A DNA stretch of 64,000 nucleotides from Agapetus fuscipes (lineage: Eukaryota > Arthropoda > Insecta > Trichoptera > Glossosomatidae). A program made the translations under genes and the position numbers. The stretch lies in the NCBI GenBank assembly GCA_951799405.1, contig OX637337.1, positions 17,048,347 through 17,112,346 of the forward strand, read 5' to 3'. Within the stretch, counting starts at the first letter, position 1. Each line of letters begins with the position of its first letter. Below are positions 10,335 to 21,060 of the stretch, piece by piece. Below the pieces are notes generated by a model. The model was given only the letters and a program-made list of their open reading frames with translations. It was not told the DNA's origin and did not search any database.

Positions 10335-10562
10335 CGGTTAGTAAAAGTCAATAGACTGCATTGGCTGCATTCAGCGAATAGACCATTGGACTTGGAAAGT
10401 ATGTTTGTGATAACGGGGGCGTAGGACAGTGAGAAGACCCAGATTAAGGTGGCTGGACGGACTGGTGGCAGACTGCCGTGCGGTAGGAGTGTGGGACTGG
10501 AGGAGGAAGGCGTTGAACAGGCAGCGGTGGCTGAAGTTGATTAAGGAGGCCATGTTGTTGAT
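10335..10562 (+). mobile_element. LINE remnant, lineage 4 (RRPRLRWLDG C-terminus)
   Basis: VNRLHWL precedes a shift, then RRPRLRWLDGLVADCRAVGV, WRRKALNRQRW and LIKEA are in frame. This is the extreme C-terminal GRPRxRWxDxV motif found after LINE reverse transcriptases. It ends near a short TGATGATCATAATCGG. A reversed copy lies at 19965-20225. Confidence 0.75.
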
Positions 10563-10597
10563 TATGATGATCATAATCGGTTCGGTTTTATTTTATT

Positions 10598-10722
10598 TTA
10601 TAAGTACCTACACATATTGCAGCATGTGTATAAACGAGAACTCACCTTTGTCTGCATGTTGGCATGCATTAAAAATGAATCTTAAATGTTAACATACCTC
10701 CGCAGCTTAGATTATAGATAGA
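10598..10722 (+). mobile_element. Family B element, 3' half
   Basis: Starts at AAGTACCTACACATATTGCA, keeps TGTCTGCATGTTGGCATGCA, and ends CGCAGCTTAGATTATAGATA. It abuts the preceding LINE tail. Confidence 0.72.
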
Positions 10723-10923
10723 TGTGGATGTTATCGTGTCGGTAAGGGGACTTAGTTAAATCGTGCGTTAAAAAAATTATCAAACCCGCTCACTAACACG
10801 CTGGATAAGACGAGCGCACACGGGTTTTTGTGCTACTCGTACATACCTACAATGCTAGTTCTAAAAAAAAATACCTTTTTTATGCAACCTGTATTGACAC
10901 TATATTTTTTAGAGTAATAATAT

Positions 10924-11215
10924 TAGGATGATATTTGGTGAGCGCTGCTGTTGTGTGTATCATACCTCAAGAGCCCTCGTCGAGCTTGGTCGTCGCTGTA
11001 GAAAGCGCCAATTCTCAAGCAAGACCCGGTTGTTGTAAGGTTGGATGGACCTTTCAGTGACCGGTTTTTGGTACAGGTTTATAAATTTTTCAACCCAGCG
11101 AAGAGCACATTTGGAAATATGAATGGTATATTTTTTGTGTTCCGCCGGGATTCGAATCCACAACCTTCCATTTTCGAGTCCGAAGTGTTGCCACTGGACT
11201 ACGGACCGGTCCAAG
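10924..11215 (-). mobile_element. SINE C, full length reference copy
   Basis: Read on the minus strand it has A box TAGTCCAGTGGCAAC, then a B box GGATTCGAATCCAC, preceded by a GGACCGGTCCGTAG start. The body includes GCTCTTCGCTGGGTTG, ACCGGTCACTGAAAGGTCC, GGGTCTTGCTTGAGAATTGG, and AGCGCTCACCAAATATCATC at the 3' end. Other copies have the loop CTCGTAA, so the head resembles tRNA-Thr(CGT). Confidence 0.87.
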
Positions 11216-11279
11216 AAGAGTAGTACCTATAAATTAAAAATTGTAAGTATATTCATATCTAACGATAGGGCAATGGTCG

Positions 11280-11470
11280 CAAGGCTTGCCTGAAGGGTAG
11301 GGGTGAAATAAAATAGTCCACACGGACCGATATGAAGTCACCAACACGTCTGGCAAACGTAGAGAATTTTTGATTACTTGTCTCAATTAAACCTCCAAAT
11401 TTAAATAGCTGAACACAGCAACCTATTAAACAGCATGGAGAAGATTAAAGGAGGCATGCGTTCATGAGTG
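11280..11470 (+). mobile_element. LINE remnant, lineage 5, short
   Basis: Fragments reading as an RWTDD-like segment (CACGGACCGATATGAAGTC) and LNTATY then AWRRLKEACVHE match the lineage's last residues (compare WLNTAASKKAW at 37520-37562). It is broken by indels. Confidence 0.5.
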
Positions 11471-11514
11471 CACTGAGAAATTCTAAGAAACAAGAAGTCT
11501 GTTATATGACCAAG

Positions 11515-11640
11515 CTGATGAAGACGGATATTTTGACTAGCGTGTTTGAAATAAAAACAACTCTGGTTTCATTCCCATAGGGTTTCCCTCTTCACGATAT
11601 ATTTGACCCGGTTTCTACCTTATTATGTCATCAGTTAATT
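11515..11640 (+). repeat. Repeat sharing sequence with 365-490
   Basis: GACTAGCGTGTTTGAAATA and TGGTTTCATTCCCATAGGG parallel the left-end copy; the B-box-like core is damaged. Confidence 0.45.
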
Positions 11641-12094
11641 ATTTACTAAAATAAATAATAATAAAAAAAATATTAATTTTATTTATTGATTATGTGAATA
11701 CCTGTTTCCGGCCAGGCAAACATAGGTTTGTGATTCCTATTAACTAATTTATTGAAAAAATTAAAAAAGAAGAGGACATCAACAACCCAAATATGGGTAT
11801 ACTTTTAAACCCAAACAAGTTGCACTACATAGAATGTGTCAGGGCAGATCAAGCAATACGTCATGGGTGATGGCCGGACAAGGAGTAATGTGAGGTACCT
11901 GACTGGCAGTTGGTGGGTCTGAGGGAACCGGTTTAGATGAATTTCAGAAGCAGAACTGTCAGTCTGCGCTGCTATCTGAGATCTGTGGACGCCACACAAC
12001 AGTTACATCTGTTATCTACAGAAAACTCCACTAAACTAGATTAATACTTGATTTCGTAGTTTTTAAGTAAGCAAAATATTCATTTTTTTTAATT

Positions 12095-12244
12095 CAGTAC
12101 CCCCATCACGTAAATCTCACCTCGATTGCTTAAATCGAAAATATATTGAATATACGACGGCACATCTAGAAAGTGATTTACTCTTCATATATTTTTTAGA
12201 TTTACGTCATCGTGGTAGGCTTACGTAATATACTTGGGGTACTG
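12095..12244. mobile_element. Palindromic MITE (CAGTACCCC ends)
   Basis: CAGTACCCC at the left end and GGGGTACTG at the right enclose imperfect complementary arms with TTTAGATTTACGTCAT-type words. It is related to 59864-60028 and the half copies at 39157 and 57261. No target duplication is clear. Confidence 0.65.
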
Positions 12245-12317
12245 ATCAGTAGGTAGAAAAACTCATCCTAACTGCATATTTACTCCATTTAGTTTCATAA
12301 AATGAAATACAGTTTTA

Positions 12318-12580
12318 TTTAATGTAATCGGAAGGTAGTGGGTTCGATTCCCGGCCAGGCAAAAAAAAAACATTTTATTTCAAATATGCTGTTCCCTGGG
12401 GTGAAAAACTAATCTGCCTTTACAAAAGAGCAATCACTGAGTCCATCCAGTCTTAATATAACTGCGTCTTTCTATAGCTTGAGAGTTGTTTCTTTATAGT
12501 GACGGCCAAGCTCGCAATGGGCTCTTGAGGTGTGATTCACACAAAAACAGAGCTCATCAAATAAATCATCTTAATATTAA
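12318..12580 (+). mobile_element. SINE C, head partly lost
   Basis: Starts inside the head at TAATCGGAAGGTAGTGGG with B box GGTTCGATTCCCGGCC. It ends GCTCTTGAGGTGTGATTCAC, ACAAAAACAGAGCTCA and ATCATCTTAATATT. Confidence 0.8.
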
Positions 12581-13042
12581 TTGAGTCATTATTTCAACAC
12601 ATAAGAATTTCTAATTCATTTCACACCAAATTATTTATTCTGGAATGCTTTCGTCTCTATGCAGTGCACGCAAATGAGATGATGACGATGAAAATATAAT
12701 GAATAATGATAGCTCCTCTAAAAGCAATCGATAAAACAAAGGAATTCTTACCATTGGCGAGCCATTCCAACATGAATATTTTTTTCGTGCAAAGACGTAT
12801 GAAAATGATATTATTTATTTTTGGCCAAATAAGATAGTCAAATGGGACCACCGTGCATTTGCGTGTTATGAGATGGTAGACATGATTTTATTTTCAAACA
12901 TCATTAATTAAAATGAAACAAGACAGTGAAGAATTTTGCAAAATATTCTGGACGTATATGAGTTAGAAAATTTCTTAGAAAATATGCTTATTTAGGTACG
13001 TCTTATTCATTAATGATATGAAAATTGTTACAATATTTTTTG

Positions 13043-13285
13043 TTCCTTGACTTATAGGTTGATATGAAGCAGACCAACCTTACTGTAAAAAAATGTTTCA
13101 CTTTTGTTGTTGTAAGGGAAAACCGGCAAGAGTTGCAACGTTTATTTTTGTATGAGGTTCGAGTTTTTACTTTGCAAGTACTCATAAAGTATAGGTATGT
13201 AAGCGCGAACTTGCGCGTTTGAACTTCAAATGTGTACCTACTATTATATTTATCGTTACTAAGATTTTAGATAGATTTATAATTC
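13043..13285 (+). mobile_element. Family B element, diverged
   Basis: CCTTGACTTATAGGTTGATA at the 5' end, AAAACCGGCAAGAGTTGCAA in the middle, GTAAGCGCGAACTTGCG, and tail AAGATTTTAGATAGATTT. Confidence 0.7.
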
Positions 13286-13789
13286 TGCTCTTTTCACATA
13301 GCGGTAGCAAAATGATTTTATTTTAATTAAAAGTGTGAAATTCTAATTTACTTGTCTAATATCACATGCTTGATATTATCTTCTTTTTTGTTCAATAAGA
13401 TCGTTACTAAAGTGTGAAATTTATAAAAAAAAAAAAAAAAAAAATTGCAATAAAAATGCAAATTACGGGATATAACGACTCAATTTTAAAATTTATTGAG
13501 CGATCAGCTGATAAGGTAAATATTATACGTGCATTACAGGTACTGAAAGTGTTATCTAGAGTCTACCTCAATATTCCAACCGTTATAAATAAATAAAATT
13601 CGTTACAAATATTTTCTCTGCCCAAATGTCGAACAAACTCAGGTCAAAGAGCTCCTATGTATAGAATGTGCAGTGATTTTAATATATATTTTAGTGATTT
13701 AGATATATTTAATAAAGTGAAGTACTCCTTTAGATCTGACCTATTAAAAAGTATTTATAAAATGTCCGTGCTATCCATTATATCTTGAA

Positions 13790-14095
13790 TGGGTTTTCTT
13801 TTTTTTTCTTTTTTTGTATATTTTTTGTTTATTCTTAGTTTCTCTTTTCACTTTTTTTTTCTTTCCTCTTATTTTTATTTCTGTTGTTAATTTGATTTAC
13901 TTTTTACCTCATCGATTTCTTTTATGTTTTTATTTTTCGTCAGCTATTTTATTGTTTTTACATATCTGTGGGAATTCTTTAGGATTAAGGCACACTACTG
14001 TTTATGTTTACATTTTTCTTGTATTTGTTTTTGTGTCTGTATCTGTTTTTTCTCCTTAAAAATAAAATAAAATAAAATAAAATAAAATAAAAACC
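13790..14095. repeat. T-rich tract ending in an (AAATA)n microsatellite
   Basis: About 250 bp of pyrimidine-rich sequence is followed by about seven AAATA units at 14058-14092. This may be the poly-A-like end of an old retroposon, but no coding part is recognisable. Confidence 0.5.
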
Positions 14096-14532
14096 AGCTT
14101 CCCTTTTCGTAGCTTTGAAAACCGCAGATATTTTAGAAATCTACAAGTGCAACTACATAATTTATCATCATATCAGAAGGTTAGGCTAGAGTTATTTCCG
14201 CTTTTCCCTAACCATGTACATAGGTAGATTTATTAAAATTTCTTCAGAATCTTCTATGTTTTTATACATTTTGAAAAATTTGGCATGTGGCTGCATCGTA
14301 GAATGTTGCGCATACTATGAAATGAGCAGATATGGTCAAAGTTCAGATGTGTTCCAGAGATCCAGAACTGAAGGACAATTGCTAACAATACCTAATCGAA
14401 GTTTGAAAGGTTTTGTAATTAGGGCATGTGCTTAGAAGGGAAAAGTACGTAGGTATTGTTACATTTGATCATTGGAAGGAAAACAAGGTGTCAGCAAGAA
14501 GCAGATCTAATGGCTCCGTAAATTAGAGTAAT

Positions 14533-15479
14533 TAGAGATGGAAAAAACGGCTTAGCTTACGCTTTTTAAAAAAAGCAGCTTAAAAAGCGTTTTTTCGTTT
14601 TTTGGGTTTATTGTAAATATAAAATTTAATTCATTTAGTAGTTTCAGTTTTTCCTTATTTACTCAAAAACTACAAAAACTAGCAAAATAGTTACAGTAAT
14701 GAAAAAAATCAAGCATGTTTATTAATTTTTTATCTTAATTTCAAAGCTTTAACAAAATATATAACTTAAGAATTGCCACCACAAAAAAATATTTAAAAAA
14801 ACGCGTTTTTTTTACATTTTTAGCTTTTTTTTCGTGTGTGCTGTATTTTGGATTTTTTTTTTGCTTTTTACTTACAGAACTATACATTGTTTAGGTTCAA
14901 TACTCAACATTTTTTCAATAATGTCAATAGTTTTTGAGTAAATATGGAAAAACTGTGTTCTTTGATTTTATTCAAATTTAATTCATTTAGTAGTTTCAGT
15001 TTTTCCATATTTACTCAAAAACTATTGACATTATTGAAATTTTTTTGAGTATTAAACCTAAACAGTGTATAGTTCTGTAAGTTAAAAGCAAAAAAAAAAA
15101 TCCAAAATACAGCACACACGAAAAAAAAGCTAAAAATGTAAAAAAAACGCATTTTTTGAAATATTTTTCTGTGGTGGCAATTCTTAAGTTATATATTTTG
15201 TTTAAGCTTTATAATTAAGAAAAAAAATTAATAAACATGCTTGATTTTTTTCATTACTGTAATATTTTGCTAAGACCATAAAGTGTAAGAAACAAAAACG
15301 GCAGATTTAGCTTTATAACACGCCATAAGCGTTTGAAAAAGCGTATAAAATTAGCAGAAGCAACTTTTTATACGCTTTTTTTTTCAAAACGACTTTTCGT
15401 TTAAATTGTAAGCGCGCTTAGTTGCTTAAAATAAAAAGCAGCTATTTTAAACCGCTTTTCGTTTAAACGGCCACCTCTA
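14533..15479. mobile_element. Large palindromic hAT-like MITE
   Basis: The ends are TAGAGATGG on the left and CCACCTCTA on the right (complement TAGAGGTGG). The two halves are long imperfect reverse complements meeting near 14940-15010. There is no transposase. The TAGAGATGG-type end and internal AAAACG words suit hAT-class elements. The right flank is TCCGTAAT; the left flank reads TCCGTAA followed by a 9-bp ATTAGAGTA duplication, so an 8-bp target duplication is plausible but disturbed. Confidence 0.72.
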
Positions 15480-15784
15480 TCCGTAATATACGAGATTGTA
15501 GAGTGGAGGATCTATTTTGAGCCTAAGTGATAGTCGACGTCAGGAAAGACCAGACACGGCACTGGAAGAAGATCTCAATACTTCACTTTTTTATCTGATG
15601 AAGCAATGCTTTTCAAGATTTTCCCTTTGATATTTTACCTTTTAAATTACCTCTACATGTACCTTGTTCACCTGGCATGGTCCATTTTTATTACATTCAA
15701 AGACGCATAAGTGTCAGAGACATCGAAAGACCCATAGCGTGCCTGAAATAATGCTGTGCACACCATTTCGTAAAGGTAGCTGAA

Positions 15785-15925
15785 GTGGGTCGTCCACAAG
15801 AGACCTAGGATGTCGAAGCAAAGAAAAAAAGATGTTCAGGAGACTGCAGGGAGTAGGTGGCTGAACAAGGCCGAACAACAGAAAAACTTGGAGAAGATTG
15901 AAACAGACCTACATCTAAGAGTAAA
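15785..15925 (+). mobile_element. LINE remnant, lineage 5 tail
   Basis: VVHKRPRMSKQ and ETAGSRWLNKAEQQ resemble the VGRPPTRWTDD .. AGSRWMxxAxDR end of a common lepidopteran LINE. The same sequence reappears at 17289-17429 in the duplicated segment. Confidence 0.55.
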
Positions 15926-16253
15926 TTGATATACACTATCAAAGACATGACATTTTTAATTTTAATTTGCTTTGGAAACCGAACACCGTACGTAAATGGA
16001 GAGCACTTTATATTTTGCTACAGCATGTTTTATGTAATATTGTAGACAGGGCCGGATGAGATATGAGCCGCAAACAGGCACGGATTGGTGAATATTTAAT
16101 TAATATTATTTATTACTGTTAATTGTAATTATGTTGTAAGAATTTCATTATTTTTTATGAATTTTATTTCATTTTATGCAAATTAATTACAAAAAATGCC
16201 GCAATTAATATACAGTTAAACCTTTATTTAACAAACAAATACTGCCTGATCAC

Positions 16254-16453
16254 NNNNNNNNNNNNNNNNNNNNNNNNNNNNNNNNNNNNNNNNNNNNNNN
16301 NNNNNNNNNNNNNNNNNNNNNNNNNNNNNNNNNNNNNNNNNNNNNNNNNNNNNNNNNNNNNNNNNNNNNNNNNNNNNNNNNNNNNNNNNNNNNNNNNNNN
16401 NNNNNNNNNNNNNNNNNNNNNNNNNNNNNNNNNNNNNNNNNNNNNNNNNNNNN
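16254..16453. other. Assembly gap of exactly 200 N
   Basis: A run of 200 undetermined bases, a round number that suggests a placeholder of unknown true size. Sequence on its two sides is duplicated. Confidence 0.99.
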
Positions 16454-16504
16454 AAACTGAAACTACTAAATGAATTAAATTTGAATAAAATCAAAGAACA
16501 CAGT

Positions 16505-17757
16505 TTTTCCATATTTACTCAAAAACTATTGACATTATTGAAAAAATGTTGAGTATTGAACCTAAACAATGTATAGTTCTGTAAGTAAAAAGCAAAAAAA
16601 AAAATCCAAAATACAGCACACACGAAAAAAAAGCTAAAAATGTAAAAAAAACGCGTTTTTTTAAATATTTTTTTGTGGTGGCAATTCTTAAGTTATATAT
16701 TTTGTTAAAGCTTTGAAATTAAGATAAAAAATTAATAAACATGCTTGATTTTTTTCATTACTGTAACTATTTTGCTAAGACCATAAAGTGTAAGAAACAA
16801 AAACGGCAGATTTAGCTTTATAACACGCCATAAGCGTTTGAAAAAGCGTATAAAATTAGCAGAAGCAACTTTTTATACGCTTTTTTTTCAAAACGACTTT
16901 TCGTTTAAATTGTAAGCGCGCTTAGTTGCTTAAAATAAAAAGCAGCTATTTTAAACCGCTTTTCGTTTAAACGGCCACCTCTATCCGTAATATACGAGAT
17001 TGTAGAGTGGAGGATCTATTTTGAGCCTAAGTGATAGTCGACGTCAGGAAAGACCAGACACGGCACTGGAAGAAGATCTCAATACTTCACTTTTTTATCT
17101 GATGAAGCAATGCTTTTCAAGATTTTCCCTTTGATATTTTACCTTTTAAATTACCTCTACATGTACCTTGTTCACCTGGCATGGTCCATTTTTATTACAT
17201 TCAAAGACGCATAAGTGTCAGAGACATCGAAAGACCCATAGCGTGCCTGAAATAATGCTGTGCACACCATTTCGTAAAGGTAGCTGAAGTGGGTCGTCCA
17301 CAAGAGACCTAGGATGTCGAAGCAAAGAAAAAAAGATGTTCAGGAGACTGCAGGGAGTAGGTGGCTGAACAAGGCCGAACAACAGAAAAACTTGGAGAAG
17401 ATTGAAACAGACCTACATCTAAGAGTAAATTGATATACACTATCAAAGACATGACATTTTTAATTTTAATTTGCTTTGGAAACCGAACACCGTACGTAAA
17501 TGGAGAGCACTTTATATTTTGCTACAGCATGTTTTATGTAATATTGTAGACAGGGCCGGATGAGATATGAGCCGCAAACAGGCACGGATTGGTGAATATT
17601 TAATTTATATTATTTATTACTGTTAATTGTAATTATATTGTAAGAATTTCATTATTTTTTATGAATTTTATTTTATCTTATGCAAATTAATTACAAAAAA
17701 TGCCGCAATTAATGTACAGTTAAACTTTTATTTAACAAACAAATACTGCCTGATCAC
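16505..17757 (+). repeat. Second copy of 15001-16253, probably a false assembly duplication
   Basis: Matches 15001-16253 with a net offset of 1504 bp at both ends and only scattered substitutions and one-base indels (for example TAATTAATATT against TAATTTATATT). It covers half of the palindromic MITE plus about 770 bp of flanking single-copy DNA, including the lineage 5 LINE tail. The first copy ends exactly at the gap. Confidence 0.85.
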
Positions 17758-17762
17758 AAGTA

Positions 17763-17868
17763 CGGTCGATAGGTCAGTTGGTAGAACACTTGTATTCAAA
17801 AAGCAAGGTTTACTCAGCCTTCACACGAAATGAGAACCTGCTCCTTCGGGGGCAGAGAAACCTCCAAT
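17763..17868 (+). mobile_element. SINE A fragment, head plus mid body
   Basis: CGGTCGATAGGTCAGTTGG joins directly to AGCAAGGTTTACTCAGCC, so the B box and the next roughly 60 bp are deleted. Confidence 0.72.
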
Positions 17869-18165
17869 TCGCAACACAAGCAAGGCCGCGTAATCTCCTA
17901 AGGGGTCTTGATAGGAATACATTCATTTTCACAGGTAAAGGGGTTATTAGACTAACGCTACCCACTTTACTAAGTCATGGGTTCCCGGCTTCTAGATATG
18001 GGAGGTAGGTTCTTAATTATGTGAAGGCCGCGCAAACCTTGCCGGTAGGTGCTATATTTTTGTTTTGAAATAAACCCGATGTGTGAATTAATTTCTAGCC
18101 CCTTAGATAGGGATTGAGCCCTAGCCTCTGACTTTAAACGTCAGTATTCTACCAAATATGTATGT
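17869..18165 (-). mobile_element. SINE A, reversed, inverted against the preceding copy
   Basis: Runs from GCAACACAAGC through CCTAAGGGGTCTTGATAGG and TTTTCACAGGTAAAGG to a degraded head GATTGAGCCCTAGCC. With the previous fragment it forms an inverted pair. Confidence 0.7.
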
Positions 18166-18452
18166 GTTGTTTTTGCACCTATAGTTTCACAACATCTGTC
18201 AAAACCACACAAGAAGTCAAATGGTGGTGATAATACGCTCCCCTACAAATCACTAGTTTCTGAACACTTGGTCGCATTTAGTTTAATTTGTTCCACCATA
18301 ATAACTCCCAATCTCTCACATATTGGAGTATATTTTTAGTCCACGGACCAACCAGCTGTCGATGTTGGAACGAATTTCTTCTTAAATGATGCAGAAATCC
18401 TACTAGCAAACAAATACAATATTTACAACTATAATTTCTTGACTAATAGTTT

Positions 18453-18482
18453 TGTAGCAAGCTTACCACCCATACTATAAAA
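18453..18482 (+). repeat. Family B fragment, 5' end
   Basis: AAGCTTACCACCCATACTAT with AAAAATTGCTTT matches the early part of the family and is cut off by the adjacent SINE A. Confidence 0.4.
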
Positions 18483-18490
18483 ATTGCTTT

Positions 18491-18668
18491 GACGCAACTA
18501 AGCTGCACGTATAGTGCAACTTGCGGCGTAGACCACAAAAAGTTGCATTTGTAGAATGAAACCTATTTAGATATGTAAGCTCCCGAGGGGACTGGTTCTC
18601 ATTTCTTATGAAGACCGAGTAAGTTTTGCCGATATTTTTATGTTGGGTTTTAAAATAAACAGGAAAAT
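18491..18668 (-). mobile_element. SINE A, reversed, 3' two-thirds
   Basis: GCAACTAAGCTGCACGTATA, then GGACTGGTTCTCATTTCTTA and GGGTTTTAAAATAAACA; the head is missing. Confidence 0.7.
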
Positions 18669-18767
18669 CTATCTATAATCTAGTCGCACAGATATATTTA
18701 CATCTAAGTTTCATAATTGATGCATGACCAAAAAGGGACGAGAGTGACTTTACTAAAATAAAGTAGA

Positions 18768-19140
18768 AAAATAAGATAAAGGTGAAGCAGAAGAAAGAAA
18801 AAATGAGAAGGGAAATAGAATAAAGGAGAAAGAGAAAACGAGAATGAAAGAGCAGAAGGAAAAGAAGGAAAAAAAGGATAATAAAGGAGGAGAAGGAGAA
18901 AAGGTCATTGTGGTCAGAGAAAAAAGAGTAGGAGGGTAAAATAGAGAAGAAGAAAAATGAGAATAAAGGAGCAGACGGAAAAGGAGGAGAAAAGGGATTA
19001 CAAAGAAGGAGAAGGATAAAAGAGCGGAAAAAAAGGAGAAGGAGACAATTGAGAAAAGAGGAAAAATAGAAGGTGAGTAAGATGAAGAAGGAAAAAAGAG
19101 AAGAAGAAGAAAAAGAGAATAAAGAGAAGGAAAAAAAGAA
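18768..19140 (+). repeat. Polypurine tract, about 370 bp
   Basis: Almost only A and G on the plus strand. Two approximate sub-units, near 18828 and 18950, share GAGAATxAAxGAGCAGAxGGA. Open frames across it encode only Phe/Ser/Leu-rich low-complexity sequence and are not genes. Confidence 0.85.
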
Positions 19141-19189
19141 ACCTTTTAAGTAGAGCACTTACGAGTACATTAAAGACCGCTGATGACCG

Positions 19190-19262
19190 CTGAGTGATGA
19201 CTCGGTATAATTTAACAAGCATACTGAAAGGTTTGGGTTCGATACCTGTCCAATACATTTCA
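19190..19262 (+). mobile_element. tRNA-like SINE head
   Basis: B box GGGTTCGATACCTGTCC followed by AATACATT. The same AATACATT ending follows a different tRNA-like head at 56748-56835. Confidence 0.45.
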
Positions 19263-19454
19263 TCTCTTAGACCGCTGACTAATTACTGGCTTCCTTTTCA
19301 AATAAAACGAAATATAATATGCCTTACAGTTGATTAAACATTCATAGAGAATGATTGACAAGGTATGCGGCTTCTGAATATATTAAAATCAAATAAAATG
19401 TTTACTACTACTGAACCCAGCCACGAAACCTCGATGAAGGCTCATAGTTGTTGC

Positions 19455-19562
19455 GGCCTATCTATCTATAATCTATAATTGAAGTTGCAAAGTTATATTG
19501 ACATTAAGGTCTCAATGCACGCCCACAGGCAGACACGTATAAGTTCACGCTTACATATGCTG
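19455..19562 (-). mobile_element. Family B element, 3' half
   Basis: Reversed tail CTATAATCTATAATTGAAGT, then CACGCCCACAGGCAGACACG. It lies directly before another reversed copy. Confidence 0.65.
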
Positions 19563-19569
19563 CATCTGC

Positions 19570-19823
19570 TAAATCTAAATCTAAATCTAAGCTGCAAAGA
19601 TCAATCTTTTAAGATTCATATTAAATGCATTCCCACAAGCAGACATGTATAAGTTCGCGCTTACACATGCCGCATGTGGAACTACAATATAAAAACCCAA
19701 TCTCAAATGAACACAAGCCCTGCAACTCTTGCCGACCTTCCCTGAAACAGGGGTGACATTGGGAAAGTGAACCATTTTTTACAGTATGGGTGATCAGCCT
19801 CATACCAACCTATAAGTCAAGGA
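19570..19823 (-). mobile_element. Family B element, full length with (TTAGAT)n tail
   Basis: The reversed tail shows three CTAAAT units at 19570-19588, which defines the family's 3' microsatellite. The rest is close to consensus, ending ACCAACCTATAAGTCAAGG. Confidence 0.87.
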
Positions 19824-19825
19824 AT

Positions 19826-19962
19826 TCTGCACTTCCAAAATGCACTTACAAAAAAACTCATTTGAAAATAAACCTCGCAAATCGTGAAACCAGGGTGGCA
19901 TTGGCAAAAGTGAAACATATTTTTACAGCGTGGGAGTCAGCCATAAACCGACATATCAGAAC
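19826..19962 (-). mobile_element. Family B element, 5' half, third in a row
   Basis: AAATCGTGAAACCAGGGTGG, GGCATTGGCAAAAGTGAAAC and CATAAACCGACATATCA. Three reversed B copies lie in series from 19455. Confidence 0.65.
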
Positions 19963-19964
19963 AA

Positions 19965-20225
19965 ACTTCGACGATCCAAGGTGGGTCTTGGCCTCCTTGA
20001 TCAACCACAGGTCTATCCAACGCCTGTCTCCTCTAGTCTCATACTCCTACCTCACGGCAGTCTGCCACCACTCCATCCAGCCACCTTAATCTGGGTCTTC
20101 CTACTGTCCTGCGACCATCTGGATCCGTCATTACAACCATTTTTTCCAGGCTAAGATTTTCCATTCGCTAGATGTGACCCAGCGTATGCAGTCTGCTGAC
20201 TTATTGACCGGACCACATCAACATC
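19965..20225 (-). mobile_element. LINE remnant, lineage 4, reversed
   Basis: On the minus strand, DGRRTVGRPRLRWLDGVV then ADCREVGV are readable, matching 10415-10490. Upstream (higher coordinates) lies CIRWV, equivalent to RLHWL in the other copy. It is 5'-truncated and frame-broken. Confidence 0.75.
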
Positions 20226-20269
20226 TTGGTACAGGTCTAATAGTTCAAAAGGCGTATATATTTGACCGT

Positions 20270-20350
20270 AATTGGTTTAAATGGATGTAAGCTCTGAAAC
20301 TCTTGCCAATTTTCCCAGAAAAAGGGATGGTAATGTCAAAAGATTTTAGC
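20270..20350 (-). repeat. Family B fragment
   Basis: AAACTCTTGCCAATTTTCCC and AAAAAGGGATGGTAATGTCA only. Confidence 0.5.
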
Positions 20351-21060
20351 TACAAGTAACAAAAAAAATCGTTCAAATATTTTAAAAAAAAAGATGGTTG
20401 GAAATCGAAACCTGCACTTAAATCTTCCCCTTACATTATATTATTATATCCGTGAAAATAAAATATTGAAATTAAAATAATATTGACAAAAATATTATGT
20501 TCCCTTAATAACACGTTACTTGTACAAGTTGTGTGGAATCAAAGACAGCAATCTAGGTTTTTTTTTCAAAATTAGAGAAACCCATGAAAATTACGAGAAA
20601 ATGATTCTGTGTTTCCATATACTTATCTCCTATTTAAAAAAATCCTAGATTACCGGTTTTGGTTTTTGTACGATTCAAGTATTTTAAATGAATACGTAAC
20701 GTTCACAGGTTTCCGGAAATGGGCAGGATTGCTTTTTTTTGTGAAAACCACAAAATATTTTCATGGTAGATAATTCGAGCTTTTAAACATTGAATTGATT
20801 CACAATTTCAAAGAGAGACTTCCTGTAATAAGCAGTGGCGTATGTTAAAAAATAGCTCTATGCATAAAAATATAATTAAACATACGAGTATATATTTTTC
20901 TTTAGTTTAAGCTGTCATCTTTGTCTTCAGATTGCAGAGTAATTTTCCCAATCTCAAAGCAGTTTACGTACATCATAGGTACTAATATTTTTCTCCCTTA
21001 CCGTTTTATTTCTATTTTTGTATACATGTAAAAGGCACAATGTGCCGTTAAAGAATGAAT
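20350..21060. other. AT-rich stretch without recognised genes
   Basis: Nothing coding is visible. AGCAGTGGCGTATG at about 20832 resembles the start of the hAT-like insertion at 31948. GCACAATGTGCC at about 21035 followed by an (AAAT)n run to 21078 looks like a retroposon 3' end. Confidence 0.4.

Noticed and set aside
16228..16512. Open reading frame across the gap
   Set aside because: It runs through 200 undetermined bases and has no meaning.
15001..17757. A true tandem segmental duplication
   Set aside because: The duplication boundary coincides with an N gap and differences look allelic, so an assembly artefact is more likely.
18673..19158. Long Phe/Ser/Leu-rich minus-strand protein
   Set aside because: It is the translation of a low-complexity purine tract.
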